Assembly: GCF_000621205.1 (NCBI RefSeq)
Contig: NZ_JHYY01000040.1
Coordinates: 1 to 53,240 of the forward strand
Direction: 5' to 3'
Length of the DNA stretch: 53,240 nt
Origin: Halotalea alkalilenta DSM 17697
GTDB lineage: Bacteria > Pseudomonadota > Gammaproteobacteria > Pseudomonadales > Halomonadaceae
Below, in pieces: positions 18,429 to 28,825 of this stretch (positions are counted from its first letter, which is position 1; the number at the start of each line of letters is the position of its first letter). A program made the position numbers and the translations under genes. The notes beneath the pieces were generated by a model. The model searched no databases. It saw only the letters and a program-made list of their open reading frames with translations, and had not been told where the DNA came from.

Positions 18429-19865
18429 ATGATGAAATCCTCCTTGCAGCTGCGTGTCGGCACCCAGCTGACGATGACGCCACAGCTACAGCAAGCGATC
18501 CAGCTGCTGCAGCTGTCGACGCTGGATCTGCGCCAGGAGATCCAGACAGCGCTCGAGAGCAATCCCATGCTCGAGCTCGACGAGGAATTCTTCGACCAGG
18601 AATCGAGCGACGAGGAGCGCCGTGATCCCGAGGCCGAGGACGAATGGGCCACGGACATCCCCACGGAGCTCGTCCTCGACAACGAGTGGAGCGACACTTT
18701 CCCGGATGCCGCGCTGGGGGCGATCGGTCCCAGCGGCGGCGAGCCGGTCGACATCGAACGCAACGCCCGGGGCGAAACCCTGTTCGACCTGCTCAGCTGG
18801 CAGACCAGCCTGCTCGATCTCGACGCCCGTCAGCGCCAGATCGCCGAGACCCTGCTCGATGGGCTCGACGACAGCGGTTATCTCCGCGACCCGTTCGACG
18901 AACTCGTTGAGGGGCTGCGCGCCCAGGGCCTCGAGAGCGTCGATACCGGCGAGGTCGAGGCGGTGCTGTTCCAGCTCCAGCAGCTCGAGCCCACCGGCGT
19001 GTTCGCCCGCGACCTGCAGGAATGCCTGTTGCTCCAGCTCGACGCGCTGCCCGCGGGTACGCCGCATCTCGCCCAGGCACGCCGGCTGGTACGCCAGTTC
19101 CTCGACGCGCTGGCCGGCTGCGACATGAAGCTGCTCAAGCGCCGCCTCGGTCTCAACGACGCCGAGCTGGACGCGGTGATCGCGACGATCCGCACGCTCG
19201 ATCCCTATCCCGGCCAGCGTTTTTCCAACAGCACCCAGGAGTACGTGATTCCCGACCTCGCACTGCGCCACTACAGCCACATCGGCTGGCAGGTCGAGCT
19301 CAATCCCGAGGCGCTGCCGCGAGTGAGGATCCAGGCCGATTACGCCAACCTGATCCGACGGGCGGACAAAAGCGACGACAACACCTTCCTCAAACAGCAC
19401 CTGCAAGAGGCCCGCTGGCTGATGAAGAGCCTGTCGAGCCGCAACGAGACCCTGCTCAAGGTCGGGCGCGAGATCATGCTGCGCCAGCGCGACTTCATCG
19501 AGCGCGGCGAGGAAGGCATGCGGCCGTTGATCCTCGCCGATATCGCCGAGGCGGTCGGCATGCACGAATCGACCATCTCGCGAGTGACCACCCACAAGTA
19601 CATCCACACGCCGCGCGGCGTGTTCGAGCTCAAGTACTTCTTCTCGAGCCACGTCGGCGGAGAGGGCGACACCCATGCCAGCACGGCGATACGCGCCCGG
19701 ATCAAGAAGCTGATCAGCGAAGAGCCCGCGCGCCGCCCGCTCTCGGATGCTCGCCTGGTCTCGCTGCTGGCCGAGAACGGCATCGTCGTCGCACGGCGCA
19801 CCGTAGCCAAGTATCGCGAGTCGATGGGGATCCCCGCCTCGAGCGAGCGCAAGCGCCTAGCCTGA
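18429..19865 (+). CDS. rpoN: RNA polymerase sigma-54 factor RpoN
   Basis: RpoN directs transcription from -24/-12 promoters with enhancer-binding ATPases. The 478-residue protein has the Gln/Leu-rich region I (about residues 1-50, MTPQLQQAIQLLQLSTLDL), an acidic region II (about 50-110), the core-binding domain, a helix-turn-helix around HESTISRVTTHKYIHTPRG, and the C-terminal RpoN box ARRTVAKYRE that reads the -24 element. Two ATG codons are adjacent; either could be the start. Downstream lie hpf and rapZ, the usual rpoN cluster, but ptsN is missing. Confidence 0.98.
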   Translation: MMKSSLQLRVGTQLTMTPQLQQAIQLLQLSTLDLRQEIQTALESNPMLELDEEFFDQESSDEERRDPEAEDEWATDIPTELVLDNEWSDTFPDAALGAIGPSGGEPVDIERNARGETLFDLLSWQTSLLDLDARQRQIAETLLDGLDDSGYLRDPFDELVEGLRAQGLESVDTGEVEAVLFQLQQLEPTGVFARDLQECLLLQLDALPAGTPHLAQARRLVRQFLDALAGCDMKLLKRRLGLNDAELDAVIATIRTLDPYPGQRFSNSTQEYVIPDLALRHYSHIGWQVELNPEALPRVRIQADYANLIRRADKSDDNTFLKQHLQEARWLMKSLSSRNETLLKVGREIMLRQRDFIERGEEGMRPLILADIAEAVGMHESTISRVTTHKYIHTPRGVFELKYFFSSHVGGEGDTHASTAIRARIKKLISEEPARRPLSDARLVSLLAENGIVVARRTVAKYRESMGIPASSERKRLA

Positions 19866-19894
19866 AATAGAAGCAATAATCATCATCGGGAGGC

Positions 19895-19922
19895 TTGGTC
19901 GAGCGCGCAAAACAGCTACAAT
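19895..19922 (+). promoter_or_regulatory. Sigma-70 promoter of hpf
   Basis: TTGGTC and TACAAT are 16 bases apart (17 from CTTGGT) and lie in the 88-base rpoN-hpf gap. It would let hpf be transcribed independently of rpoN with a short leader. Confidence 0.65.
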
Positions 19923-19953
19923 CAAAGTGTCCATCGCAGCTAAGGAGCATGTC

Positions 19954-20268
19954 ATGCAGGTGAACATCACGGGTCATCACGTTGAACTGACCGACGCACT
20001 GCGCGACTACGTAAACCAGAAGCTGACACGCTTGGTGCGCCACTACGACAACATCACCAATGTTCAGGTGACCCTGTCGGTGGAGAAAGAACGCAAGCAG
20101 GCAGCGTGCAAGATGAACGTCTCGGGAGGAGAGCTCCACGGCACCGACGAGCAGGACGACATGTACGCAGCGATCGATTCGATGATCGACAAGCTCGACC
20201 GCCAGCTGGTCAAACACAAGGAAAAGCACCTGGCGCGCGCCCAGGGCACCGGCACCGCTGGTCTCTGA
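19954..20268 (+). CDS. hpf: Short ribosome hibernation-promoting factor HPF
   Basis: Short HPF binds the 30S decoding site and, with RMF, helps form 100S dimers in stationary phase. The 104-residue protein starts MQVNITGHHVELTDALRDYV, with AAGGAG eight bases before the ATG; an upstream in-frame start adds nine unrelated residues. The beta-alpha-beta-beta-beta-alpha fold and the motif AIDSMIDKLDRQLVKHKEK are typical. There is no long-HPF C-terminal dimerisation domain. Confidence 0.95.
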   Translation: MQVNITGHHVELTDALRDYVNQKLTRLVRHYDNITNVQVTLSVEKERKQAACKMNVSGGELHGTDEQDDMYAAIDSMIDKLDRQLVKHKEKHLARAQGTGTAGL

Positions 20269-20288
20269 TTCCCAGCCGCCTCTCTGCC

Positions 20289-20313
20289 GACACGCCCTCA
20301 CGCGGGGCGTGTC
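20289..20313 (+). terminator. Hairpin between hpf and rapZ
   Basis: GACACGCCC pairs with GGGCGTGTC around a seven-base loop, about 20 bases after the hpf stop. There is no T-tract. It could partly terminate or process the hpf transcript. Confidence 0.4.
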
Positions 20314-20410
20314 GTGTATCCGTCACCATTGCCGGCGAAGATGACCGCTGGCCGCATTCGAATTCCATCCTTCGCGGGTATCCGCTCCAACCAGCGCGAG
20401 GAATCGCAGC

Positions 20411-21301
20411 ATGATGCAAGTGGTGATCATCAGCGGCCGCTCCGGCTCTGGAAAATCGATCGCACTCCAAGCGCTCGAGGATCTCGGCTTCTACGCCATC
20501 GACAATCTTCCCGCGATGCTCCTGGTCGCACTGCTCGACGAGCTCGAGACCCATTCACCCGAGCGGCGCAGGGTGGCGGTCAGCATCGACGCGCGCAATC
20601 TTCCCAACGCCCTCGAACGGCTACCCGAGCTGGTCGAATTCCTCGGTGCGCGCGAGATCGATCTCCAAGTGGTCTATCTCACCGCCGATTCACGCCAGCT
20701 GCTCGAGCGCTATTCTGCCACTCGGCGACGTCACCCACTGACCCGCGGGAGCGACATGACGCTCCTGGAAGCGATCGAGACCGAGGAGCACTTCCTCGCC
20801 CCGATCCGCGACCTCGCCGACCTGGTGATCGACACTTCCAACCTCTCGGTGCACGAGCTGCGCGCACGGATCGCCGAGCAGGTCGCCTGCCATACCACCG
20901 TCCAGCTGACCCTGAGTTTCGAGTCGTTCGGCTTCAAACACGGCGTCCCCCACGACGCCGACATGGTGTTCGATGCCCGCTGCCTGCCCAATCCTTACTG
21001 GGAGCCGATGCTGCGCGATCATACCGGGAGAGACCAGCCAGTGATCGAGTTCCTCGAGCGCGCCCCGGAAGTCGAGGCGATGTTCAGCGAGATCCGCGAC
21101 TGGCTGGAGCGCTGGCTGCCCGCCTATCTCTCGAGCCACCGCAGCTACTTCACCGTAGCGATCGGCTGTACCGGCGGCCAGCACCGCTCGGTCTACCTGG
21201 TGGAGCGCCTCGCCCGCCACTTCGCCAGCCAGTATCCCTCGGTACGCCTGCGCCACCGCGAGATGAAAGTGCAGCGCACCATCGAACCGCTTGTCGGCTG
21301 A
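20411..21301 (+). CDS. rapZ: RNase adapter protein RapZ (YvcJ/YhbJ family P-loop)
   Basis: RapZ is a nucleotide-binding protein that in E. coli presents the sRNA GlmZ to RNase E and so controls GlcN6P synthase. The 296-residue protein has Walker A GRSGSGKS at about residues 9-16 and the conserved C-terminal domain with FESFGFKHGVP, DARCLPNPYW and GCTGGQHRSVYL. It is normally flanked by ptsN and npr; here both are absent, so it is separated from the PTS-Ntr genes. GAGGAATCGC lies before the first of two adjacent ATGs. Confidence 0.96.
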   Translation: MMQVVIISGRSGSGKSIALQALEDLGFYAIDNLPAMLLVALLDELETHSPERRRVAVSIDARNLPNALERLPELVEFLGAREIDLQVVYLTADSRQLLERYSATRRRHPLTRGSDMTLLEAIETEEHFLAPIRDLADLVIDTSNLSVHELRARIAEQVACHTTVQLTLSFESFGFKHGVPHDADMVFDARCLPNPYWEPMLRDHTGRDQPVIEFLERAPEVEAMFSEIRDWLERWLPAYLSSHRSYFTVAIGCTGGQHRSVYLVERLARHFASQYPSVRLRHREMKVQRTIEPLVG

Positions 21302-21383
21302 CACCGCCCGCTCCACGTTCCAACCGAGGAGCGAACGCCCCTCGGCCCGCGGTACGTGCCTGCGTGGTGGGCCTCGGTCTCGA

Positions 21384-21425
21384 CACGCCGGCCACACCTA
21401 GCCGGCCGCACCTAGCCGGCCACCA
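21384..21425 (-). repeat. 14-bp tandem repeat spanning the pmbA stop codon
   Basis: In the pmbA direction three 14-base units follow each other: TGGTGGCCGGCTAG, GTGCGGCCGGCTAG, GTGTGGCCGGCGTG. The first contains the last codons and the TAG stop; the second repeats a TAG in another frame; the third has lost it. The shared core is GGCCGGC. Confidence 0.8.
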
Positions 21426-22749
21426 TCATCTCCTCGAGCAGCCAGCTGCCGCTGTGCACGTTGCCGCGTCGATCGACGTCGTCCCCGATCCCCACCAGCG
21501 AGGCGAACATCCGGCGCAGGTCGCCTGCGATGGTGAAACCCTCGACCGGATACTGGATCGCGCCGTTCTCGACCCAGAACCCCGCGGCGCCGCGCGAGTA
21601 GTCTCCCGTCACCGTATTGACCCCCTGCCCCATCAACTCGGTCACTACCACCCCGCGCGACATCTTCGCCAGCAGCGCCTCGAACGACTCGAGCGGCGCG
21701 CTGATGCGCAGGTTGCGGGCGCCACCGGCGTTGCCGGTGGAGCTCATCCCCAGTCGCCGGGCGCTGTAGCTCGAGAGCAGGTAGCTCGCCAGCCGCCCGC
21801 TATCGATGAATCGATTGTCGCGCGTCGCCACCCCTTCGCTGTCGAAGTTGGCGCTGGCGCTGCCGCGCATCTCGCGGGGACGCTCGAAGAGCGAGAACCA
21901 CTCGGGGAAGAGCGTCTCGCCGAGGGCGTCGCAGAGGAAAGACGACTGCCGATACAGCGCTCCTCCGGCGATCCCCTGCAGCAGGTGCCCCACCAGGCCA
22001 CTGGCGAGCTCGGGCACGAACAGCACCGGGTAGCGTCCGGTGGCGAGCTTGCGGCCGCCGAGTCGGCGCAATGCGCGCTGCGCCGCGCTGCGACCCACCT
22101 CTTCAGGATCGCGCAGCTGACCGGCCTCACGCGCGCTGGAATAGTCGTAGTCGCGCTGCATGCCCACCTGGTCGCGGGCGATCAGCACGCAAGAGAATCC
22201 ATGGCGGGTACCACGCTGCCCCTGGAGAAAGCCGAGGCTGTTACCGTAGACGCTGACCCCTTCATGGCTTGAGACCGAGGCGCCCTCGGAGTTGTCGATC
22301 CCCGCGACCTCGAGCCCCGCGCGCTCGCAGCGGCTCGCCAGCGCGATCGCTTCGTCCGGGCTGAGCGCCCAAGGATGATAGAGATCGAGATCGGGGAACT
22401 CGGTGGCCAGCCGGTCCGGATCCGCGAGTCCCGCAGCCGGATCCTCGCCAGTGAACTGGGCGATCGCGCAGGCGCGCTCCACCGCCTCGCGCACCGAGGG
22501 CTCGCTGTCGTCGCTGGTGGAGGCGCTGCCCTTGCGGGTGCCGAAGTAGACGGTCACGCCGATCCCCTGGTCGCGCGAAAGCTCCATGGTATCGATCTCG
22601 CCCAGGCGTACGCTTACCTCCAACCCCTGGCTCGCGCTCGCGCCCACTTCGCAGGCGCTGGCCCCCTTGGCCTTGGCGTGTTCGACCGCGAGAGCGACCC
22701 TCGCCTCGAGAGTCCGCTGCTGCTGCTTGGCATCGAAGGCCTCGCTCAT
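21412..22749 (-). CDS. pmbA: Metalloprotease subunit PmbA/TldE
   Basis: PmbA (TldE) forms a heterodimer with TldD that degrades unfolded peptides and matures microcin B17 and CcdA in E. coli. The 445-residue protein has the family's N-terminal glycine-rich domain and the C-terminal block with GQGVNTVTGDYSRGAAGFWVE split over its length. As in other TldE proteins, the HExxxH motif of TldD is absent. The start MSEAFDAKQ has AGGAGAATTTC upstream. It is divergent from darP, with tldD on the far side. Confidence 0.95.
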   Translation of the reverse strand: MSEAFDAKQQQRTLEARVALAVEHAKAKGASACEVGASASQGLEVSVRLGEIDTMELSRDQGIGVTVYFGTRKGSASTSDDSEPSVREAVERACAIAQFTGEDPAAGLADPDRLATEFPDLDLYHPWALSPDEAIALASRCERAGLEVAGIDNSEGASVSSHEGVSVYGNSLGFLQGQRGTRHGFSCVLIARDQVGMQRDYDYSSAREAGQLRDPEEVGRSAAQRALRRLGGRKLATGRYPVLFVPELASGLVGHLLQGIAGGALYRQSSFLCDALGETLFPEWFSLFERPREMRGSASANFDSEGVATRDNRFIDSGRLASYLLSSYSARRLGMSSTGNAGGARNLRISAPLESFEALLAKMSRGVVVTELMGQGVNTVTGDYSRGAAGFWVENGAIQYPVEGFTIAGDLRRMFASLVGIGDDVDRRGNVHSGSWLLEEMMVAG

Positions 22750-22841
22750 GAAATTCTCCTGAAATGCCGATTCGTCCGGGACTCGCTCGCAAACCCGGTC
22801 CTGATCCATCGAAGCCTCACGCCGACGAGATCGAGCGAGGC

Positions 22842-22850
22842 TGCTATACT
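22842..22850 (+). promoter_or_regulatory. Extended -10 promoter of darP
   Basis: TGCTATACT gives an extended -10 (TGn-TATACT) about 30 bases before the darP ATG, with no clear -35. It lies in the divergent pmbA-darP gap. Confidence 0.55.
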
Positions 22851-22880
22851 GTCGCGCCGCATCCGTTCGAGAACCAAACG

Positions 22881-23408
22881 ATGGCCAGACCCCCGAAGCA
22901 CGGCACCGAAGAAGACGTCTCCCTCGACGAGGCCGCGCCGAGCAAATCGAGCCGCAAGCGCGAAATGACCGCGCTGCAAAAGCTCGGCGCCGAGATCATC
23001 GAGCTGTCCCCTGCGCTGCGCGGGCGCCTGCCGTTGTCCGACGACATGCTCGCGGCGATCGAGGAGATGGGCCGGATCAAGGCCCACGAGGCGCGACGTC
23101 GCCATATGCAGTACGTCGGCAAGCTGATGCGCAGCGAGGATCTGGCAGGCATCGAGGCCGCGTTCGCCGCGATCGAAGACGAGAAGCAAGCGCGCGACCT
23201 TGCCTTCCACGAACTCGAAGGCCTGCGCGATCGCCTGATCGAAGAAGGCGACCAAGCGCTCGACGAAGTGCTCGCCCGTTTTCCCTCGATCGAACTCTCG
23301 AGCCTGCGCCAGCTGGTCCGCAATGCCCGGCGCGAACGCGCGGCCGACAAACCGCCGGCCAGCGCGCGCAAGCTGTTCAAACTGCTGCGCGACGCCAGCG
23401 GGCGCTGA
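22881..23408 (+). CDS. darP: 50S assembly factor DarP (YjgA, DUF615)
   Basis: DarP/YjgA associates with late 50S precursors and helps fold helix 68 of 23S rRNA. The 175-residue protein is highly charged and helical, with SSRKREMTALQKLGAEI, the LPLSDDMLAAIEEMGRIKAHEA region, and the C-terminal RQLVRNARRE typical of DUF615. The start MARPPKHGTEED gives the family length; the frame is open 39 codons upstream without homology. It is the only plus-strand gene between pmbA and tldD, the standard pmbA-yjgA-tldD set. Confidence 0.93.
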   Translation: MARPPKHGTEEDVSLDEAAPSKSSRKREMTALQKLGAEIIELSPALRGRLPLSDDMLAAIEEMGRIKAHEARRRHMQYVGKLMRSEDLAGIEAAFAAIEDEKQARDLAFHELEGLRDRLIEEGDQALDEVLARFPSIELSSLRQLVRNARRERAADKPPASARKLFKLLRDASGR

Positions 23409-23426
23409 GCGCCAGCCAGGCCACGC

Positions 23427-24911
23427 TCAGACCTGGGTACCACCGACCGTGATCGCATCGAGCTTCAGGGTCGGCTGGCCGACGCCCACTGGCACCGACT
23501 GCCCTTCCTTGCCGCACACCCCGATGCCCTCGTCGAGCATCATGTCGTCGCCGATCATCGAGATCCGCCCCATCGCCTCGGGGCCGCTGCCGATCAGCGT
23601 CGCTCCTTTCACCGGAGCGGTGATCCGGCCGTTCTCGATCAGATAGGCCTCACTGGCGGCGAACACGAACTTGCCCGAGGTGATATCGACCTGCCCACCG
23701 CTGAAGCTCACCGCATAGAGCCCACGCTCGACGCTCTCGATGATCTCCTCCGGCCGATGCTGGCCAGCGAGCATGTAGGTGTTGGTCATGCGCGGCATCG
23801 GTAGATGGGCGTAGGACTCACGCCGGCCATTGCCGGTCGGTGACATCCCCATCAGACGGGCATTGAGCTTGTCCTGCATGTAGCCGGTCAGCCGGCCATC
23901 CTCGATCAGCGGCGTACAGGCACTCGGCGTACCCTCGTCGTCTACCGAGAGCGAACCGCGCAAGCCCGCCAGAGTACCGTCATCGACCACCGTCACCCCG
24001 GGCGCGGCGACCCGCTCGCCGATCCGCCCGGAGAATGCCGAGCTGCCCTTGCGGTTGAAATCGCCCTCGAGCCCGTGGCCGACCGCCTCGTGCAGCAGTA
24101 CCCCCGGCCAGCCGCCGGCGAGCACCACCGGCAGCTCGCCGGCCGGCGCATCGACCGCTTCGAGGTTGACCAGCGCCTGGCGCACGGCCTCACGGGCGTA
24201 GCGCTCGGCGACGTTGCGATCGCGCAGCTCGCTGATCGAGAAGCGCCCGCCGCCCCCGGCGCTGCCGCGCTCGCGACGCCCACCGCGTGCGGCGATCACC
24301 GAAACGTTGAAACGCACCAGCGGACGCACGTCGGCGGCCAGCGTACCGTCGCTCGCCCGCACCATGACGATGTCATAGACCGCGCCCAGCGAAACGCTGA
24401 CCTGGCTCACCGCGGGGTCGCAGGCACGGGCGATACGGTCGGCTTCCTTCAACAACGCGACTTTCTCCGCCGCTTCTAGCCCGGCGAACGGATCGATCGC
24501 GGCGTAGCGAGGTTCGAACACCGATGCGCGCGCCTCGACCTGGACCGCCCGACCACCGTCGCGAGCGATACTCGAGGCGGTATGGCCGGTCTTGGCCAGC
24601 GCCTGCGCGGTGATCTGATTGGAGTAGGCGAAGCCGGTCTTCTCACCGCACAGCGAGCGCACACCGACGCCACCATCGATGTGGAATCCCGCATCCTTGA
24701 CCTCGCCATCCTCGAGCGCCCAGGTCTCGCGCCAGCTGCGCTGGAAGAACAGCTCGGCGAAGTCGATACCCGGACCCAGCGCATGCCCCAGGGCTTGGTC
24801 GAGGCTCTCGAGGTCGAGGCCGCCCGGAGCGAGCAGCGCGTCGCTGGCCTGCGTGATCAGGCTGCGAACGTCGTCAGGCGCCAAAGGCGCATCTATGGCG
24901 GAAATGTTCAT
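23427..24911 (-). CDS. tldD: Metalloprotease TldD
   Basis: TldD is the catalytic subunit of the TldD/TldE protease. The 494-residue protein carries the zinc-binding [11 protein letters not shown] motif (HExxxH plus Glu) near the middle, and the C-terminal [20 protein letters not shown] with a conserved cysteine. Its ATG shares one base with the yhdP stop (TAATG), so the two are tightly coupled. In Pseudomonas a carbon-nitrogen hydrolase gene sits between them; it is absent here. Confidence 0.96.
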   Translation of the reverse strand: MNISAIDAPLAPDDVRSLITQASDALLAPGGLDLESLDQALGHALGPGIDFAELFFQRSWRETWALEDGEVKDAGFHIDGGVGVRSLCGEKTGFAYSNQITAQALAKTGHTASSIARDGGRAVQVEARASVFEPRYAAIDPFAGLEAAEKVALLKEADRIARACDPAVSQVSVSLGAVYDIVMVRASDGTLAADVRPLVRFNVSVIAARGGRRERGSAGGGGRFSISELRDRNVAERYAREAVRQALVNLEAVDAPAGELPVVLAGGWPGVLLHEAVGHGLEGDFNRKGSSAFSGRIGERVAAPGVTVVDDGTLAGLRGSLSVDDEGTPSACTPLIEDGRLTGYMQDKLNARLMGMSPTGNGRRESYAHLPMPRMTNTYMLAGQHRPEEIIESVERGLYAVSFSGGQVDITSGKFVFAASEAYLIENGRITAPVKGATLIGSGPEAMGRISMIGDDMMLDEGIGVCGKEGQSVPVGVGQPTLKLDAITVGGTQV

Positions 24912-27900
24912 TAGCGTGCACTTTCCATCCTGAAGTCCGGCTCGGCCCAAGGGCCCTCGATCCGGTAATGGAGTTCGGTCACCTTGTCGATCCAGCCGCC
25001 GAAGGCCCAATGGAACAGCAGCAGCACGCCGCCGACCTGGGGCGCCCCGGCAAGCAGCGCCGCCAATGGCAGGCTCTGCGATACCGGCAAGGTGACGCCA
25101 AGGCGTTGATTCAGGGTACGCTGAACCAAATTGACCTGTCCATCGATGCTGAAGTTGGTCGCCGGGGCAGAGATCAGCACCGGCCCGTTGCTGGTCAACA
25201 CGCCGTCGCTCAGATTGGCGCTGCCGCGGATACTGTTGAAGGAGGTGCCGCTGCGGGTCAGATCGGTGAAGTCGAGCCGCAGGCGGCGCAGCAGGTTGTC
25301 GAAATTGAGCAGCCCCACCAGCCGGGCCGAAGTCGACTCGATCGCGGTGAAACTGCCATCGCCGATATCCAGGCCCAGCTTGCCGGTGGCGGTGGCCCAG
25401 CTCGACTGCCAAGGCGCCCCGGGCCAGGCGAAGCTGGCGCTGATACGCCCGCCTCCCGGAGTGCTGATCACCCTCGGCTGGCCGAGCAGTTCGAGCAGAT
25501 CGCCGAAGTCGCGGTGATCTAAAGTCAGCATGCCCCGGGTCACGCTGGCCTCCCCGGCACGGCTCCAGTGCAGCTCGCCTTCGAGCATCGAGCCTGCCAG
25601 AGCGACGCGCAGCCGGTCGATGTCCAGGCTGTGGTCACTCGTTCGCCAGCCGAGCTCGAGGGCCCCTTCGCGGCCTTGCGCCTGCAGCCGATCGATGCTG
25701 ATGAATCCGCTGGGCAGCCCGGCCAGCCCCTCGGGCAGCGGCGCGAGCTGGGTCGGCGGCCCTGGTACCGCCAGTACCTGGTCGAGAAACTTGGCGCTCT
25801 CGTCAGGCTCGCTCTCCAGGGTCTGGGGGATCAGCACCAGCAGCGGGTCGAGATCGACCTCGCTGAAGTGCGCCTCGATCGGCCGCCCCGAGACAGGATC
25901 CCAGCTCACTTGGCCTCGGGCCAGGTCACTCTCGACCCGAGCGTGCCAGGCCTGGCCGACGTGATCCGCATCGATCGAGACCGGCCCCATGCAGCGCCCT
26001 TGCAGCTCCAGGCACTCAGTGACCAAGGCCGCACGGCGGATCTCGATGCCCTGCTGAGCCGAGGTATCGCCGTCTTCCACGGGTCGCTTCCCGATCCTGG
26101 CAGAATCGATCCGAGCGATTGCGTCTTTCCATTCGAGCGGTGCAAGCCTTGGCGCCACCCAACGCAGGCTCCAGCCATCGCCGGCATCCCACTGCGGCTG
26201 GCGCGGCCACTGCTGGACCCATACCTGGCCATCCTCGAGCTCATTGCGCCAGCGCACCTTGAGCCGGCGGTCGATCTCGACCTCGCCTTCACCATCGGAG
26301 ACATTCATCGCCAGGCGCAGCGGCACGGCCTCATCCGCGCGCTTGCCGAGCGGCGAAGGCAGCGGCAGTTCCACGCCTTCGAGGGCCGATGTCAGTTCGA
26401 GACCCACAGGCCCGGCCGGAACCATCGACAGCTTGCCCTGGTAGTCCGTACGCCCCGAGAGATCGGTCACCAGGCCCGCAAGGCCTAGCCAGTCGAGCAC
26501 CCCGGCCGCATCGGCATTGCCGGTGAAGTCGACCCCGCCGAGCCCATCGGCGATATCCACCTTGCCCTCCACCGGGCCATCGAAGGCGCGCCCATCGCCG
26601 GCACCCGAGAGCGACAGATGCTCACCCTGCAGCAGGAAGCGCACGCGGGCGTCGATGTCATCGAACGACAGCCGTTTCTGGGTCAGGGTCGCGCTGCCAC
26701 CGCGCACCCTGCCACTGGCCTCGAGACGCACATCGCCTGCGCCCTGGCCTTCGAACGGCACCTCGAGCTTCACTTCGCCATCGAGCGGGCCGCTCGCCTG
26801 CCACTGCGAGAATTGCTGGTTGAGCGCTTGGTCGTCGAACGGTGCGGCCTTGAGGATCTCGAGCAGCGCGCTGGCGTCACCGCTCACTGGACCTTCGACC
26901 GAGAGCAGATCGTCGTGCAACGAAAAGCTCCCCCCCCGGCTCTCGAGCCCTGCGAGCTCGGCACGGTCGATCCGCCCTTCCATCTCGGTACCGTCGAGCT
27001 TGAAGCTACCGTCCAGCCGGGTGATCGGTGGCCAGCCCTCGAGATAGCCCAGGGTCGCCTCGCGCACGGCGAGCTCGAGCTGCAGCTCGCTCGGCTCATC
27101 GGGATCGTCGAAGTCGATACGGTGTTCGAGCTCCGGGCGTCCGCGGGGATGACCGAAGATCAGCGAAAGCCCGAAGCGCCCCTCGGGCACCTCGCCACCG
27201 CGCAGGTTCCGCTCGAGCCACTCGCCCAGCTCCGGCCCCAGCTTGCGCAGCGGCACCCAGTCGCTGGCGTCGCGCAGCACCGCATCGCGCAGCGCGAGCT
27301 CGAGGGAGAATTGGTTTCGATCGTCGTCCGGCAGCGACAGCGAGAATCGGCCATCGGCCGTGGCGCCATCGCGAGTGAAGCTCAGCTCGCTGCCGCTGAG
27401 CGCTTGCCCATCCTCGTTCAAGGTCCAATCGAGACGCCCGGACAGCGTGTCGAGGCGCCAGTCGCGAGTGAATACGGTGGGCAGCGAAAAGCGCAGCGGC
27501 TGGTCGCTTTTCAGCCGCGCCCAACCGCGACGCAGCGTGGTATCGACCCAGCCATCCACCGGCCCGATGGCGGGAATCTCATCGTGCGAGGAGATCTCGG
27601 CCTGGCGTGCCGCAGCGCGAATCCGCAGCCTGTCCCGCCAGGCCAACCCTTCGTCGAGATCGAGATCGAGCCGCGCACCGGCCACTTCCCCCTTGGGCGA
27701 GAGGTCGGCGAGGGTCTGACGCAGCCCTGCGGAGAGCGGCAGCAGCGGCCAGATCAGGTTCACCGATTCGGCGCGAAACTGCGGCAGCAAAAGCGATAGC
27801 GAACGGTCGTCCCCGGTGAGCGAACCAAAGCTTGGCAGGGTAAGCGCAGCGCCTCGTTCATCGAGACCGGCGAGCCGATCGAAAGCGCCGTGCCAGCCTC

Positions 27901-28822
27901 CATCGCGATAGCCGAGCGCCAGCGCCACCGAGACCTGGCTGAGCGCCAAATGGCGCACAGCGTCGTCGGTACGGCCGACCTCGAGGCTTGGCAGCTCGAG
28001 CGCCAGGCGCAGGTCGGTGGGTGCGCCGCCCTCCCAGGTCGCCCAGGCATCGATGCTGCCGTCGGCGTCGAAACGATAGTCGAATTGCTGGCTGAACAGG
28101 CTGGCGATGCTGGTCGCCTGGTCGGCGTCGAGGTGCAGGTAGGCTTGCATGGGTAGCTGACGGTCTTGCGGCAGCAGCGCTTGGAGGGTGAGGCCCGGCC
28201 GCCGGTTGCCGGCCAGCGCGGCATTCAGCTCGAGCGCGGTGCGCCCTTCGCCGTCGGGCGCCAGCTCGGCTCGGGGCAGCTCCAGACGACGGTGCCCATC
28301 GAGGGCGTAGAAGTCGACCCTCGCCCGGGTGACCCGCGCGCGGCTGCCCTGGAGATTGGCCAGCAGCCGGTCGAGCGTGGCGAAATCGAGCTTGAAGCCG
28401 TCGCCCTCTTGCGACTCGTCACCTTGCCACCAGCGGCCATCGGCGCGCTGGTAGAGGCGTACCGCCACACCGTCCGCATCGAGCCAGGAGATCGCCGGCT
28501 GGCGCAGGCGCAGCGAGCGCCAGAGGTCGAGCCGCAGCGTCAGCCGGTCGAGCTCGAGCAGCCGGCGGCGGCTGGCGCCGGCGGGCTGGATCAAGTCGAG
28601 ATCATCGAGCTGGAGCTCGAGTTCATGGCCACGCAGGCCAAGCGAGAGGTGATCGAAGCTCAGCTGGAGGTCGTCGGGCAGGCCGAGCAGTGCCACCAGC
28701 CGGGAATCGTCGCTGAACCGCCAAGGCTCGATGCGCAGATTGAGGGTCAGCACCGCCAGCGCGACCAGTACAATGGCAACCAGGGTCAACGACCAGCGAA
28801 GCAGGATACGCAGCGGATGCAT
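24911..28822 (-). CDS. yhdP: AsmA-like lipid transporter YhdP
   Basis: YhdP is a very large inner-membrane-anchored, AsmA/VPS13-like protein that carries phospholipid toward the outer membrane, overlapping in role with TamB and YdbH. The 1303-residue protein has one N-terminal transmembrane helix (about residues 8-27), a long series of beta-strand repeats with alternating hydrophobic residues that would form a groove, and the conserved C-terminal domain with [19 protein letters not shown] and the [19 protein letters not shown] end. E. coli YhdP is about 1266 residues. It starts three bases after rng. Confidence 0.94.
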   Translation of the reverse strand: MHPLRILLRWSLTLVAIVLVALAVLTLNLRIEPWRFSDDSRLVALLGLPDDLQLSFDHLSLGLRGHELELQLDDLDLIQPAGASRRRLLELDRLTLRLDLWRSLRLRQPAISWLDADGVAVRLYQRADGRWWQGDESQEGDGFKLDFATLDRLLANLQGSRARVTRARVDFYALDGHRRLELPRAELAPDGEGRTALELNAALAGNRRPGLTLQALLPQDRQLPMQAYLHLDADQATSIASLFSQQFDYRFDADGSIDAWATWEGGAPTDLRLALELPSLEVGRTDDAVRHLALSQVSVALALGYRDGGWHGAFDRLAGLDERGAALTLPSFGSLTGDDRSLSLLLPQFRAESVNLIWPLLPLSAGLRQTLADLSPKGEVAGARLDLDLDEGLAWRDRLRIRAAARQAEISSHDEIPAIGPVDGWVDTTLRRGWARLKSDQPLRFSLPTVFTRDWRLDTLSGRLDWTLNEDGQALSGSELSFTRDGATADGRFSLSLPDDDRNQFSLELALRDAVLRDASDWVPLRKLGPELGEWLERNLRGGEVPEGRFGLSLIFGHPRGRPELEHRIDFDDPDEPSELQLELAVREATLGYLEGWPPITRLDGSFKLDGTEMEGRIDRAELAGLESRGGSFSLHDDLLSVEGPVSGDASALLEILKAAPFDDQALNQQFSQWQASGPLDGEVKLEVPFEGQGAGDVRLEASGRVRGGSATLTQKRLSFDDIDARVRFLLQGEHLSLSGAGDGRAFDGPVEGKVDIADGLGGVDFTGNADAAGVLDWLGLAGLVTDLSGRTDYQGKLSMVPAGPVGLELTSALEGVELPLPSPLGKRADEAVPLRLAMNVSDGEGEVEIDRRLKVRWRNELEDGQVWVQQWPRQPQWDAGDGWSLRWVAPRLAPLEWKDAIARIDSARIGKRPVEDGDTSAQQGIEIRRAALVTECLELQGRCMGPVSIDADHVGQAWHARVESDLARGQVSWDPVSGRPIEAHFSEVDLDPLLVLIPQTLESEPDESAKFLDQVLAVPGPPTQLAPLPEGLAGLPSGFISIDRLQAQGREGALELGWRTSDHSLDIDRLRVALAGSMLEGELHWSRAGEASVTRGMLTLDHRDFGDLLELLGQPRVISTPGGGRISASFAWPGAPWQSSWATATGKLGLDIGDGSFTAIESTSARLVGLLNFDNLLRRLRLDFTDLTRSGTSFNSIRGSANLSDGVLTSNGPVLISAPATNFSIDGQVNLVQRTLNQRLGVTLPVSQSLPLAALLAGAPQVGGVLLLFHWAFGGWIDKVTELHYRIEGPWAEPDFRMESAR

Positions 28823-28825
28823 CGG

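Noticed and set aside
23427-25412. tldD extended to about 660 residues
   Set aside because: The extra N-terminal part overlaps the yhdP coding sequence in another frame and is not homologous; the ATG at the TAATG overlap gives the normal TldD start.
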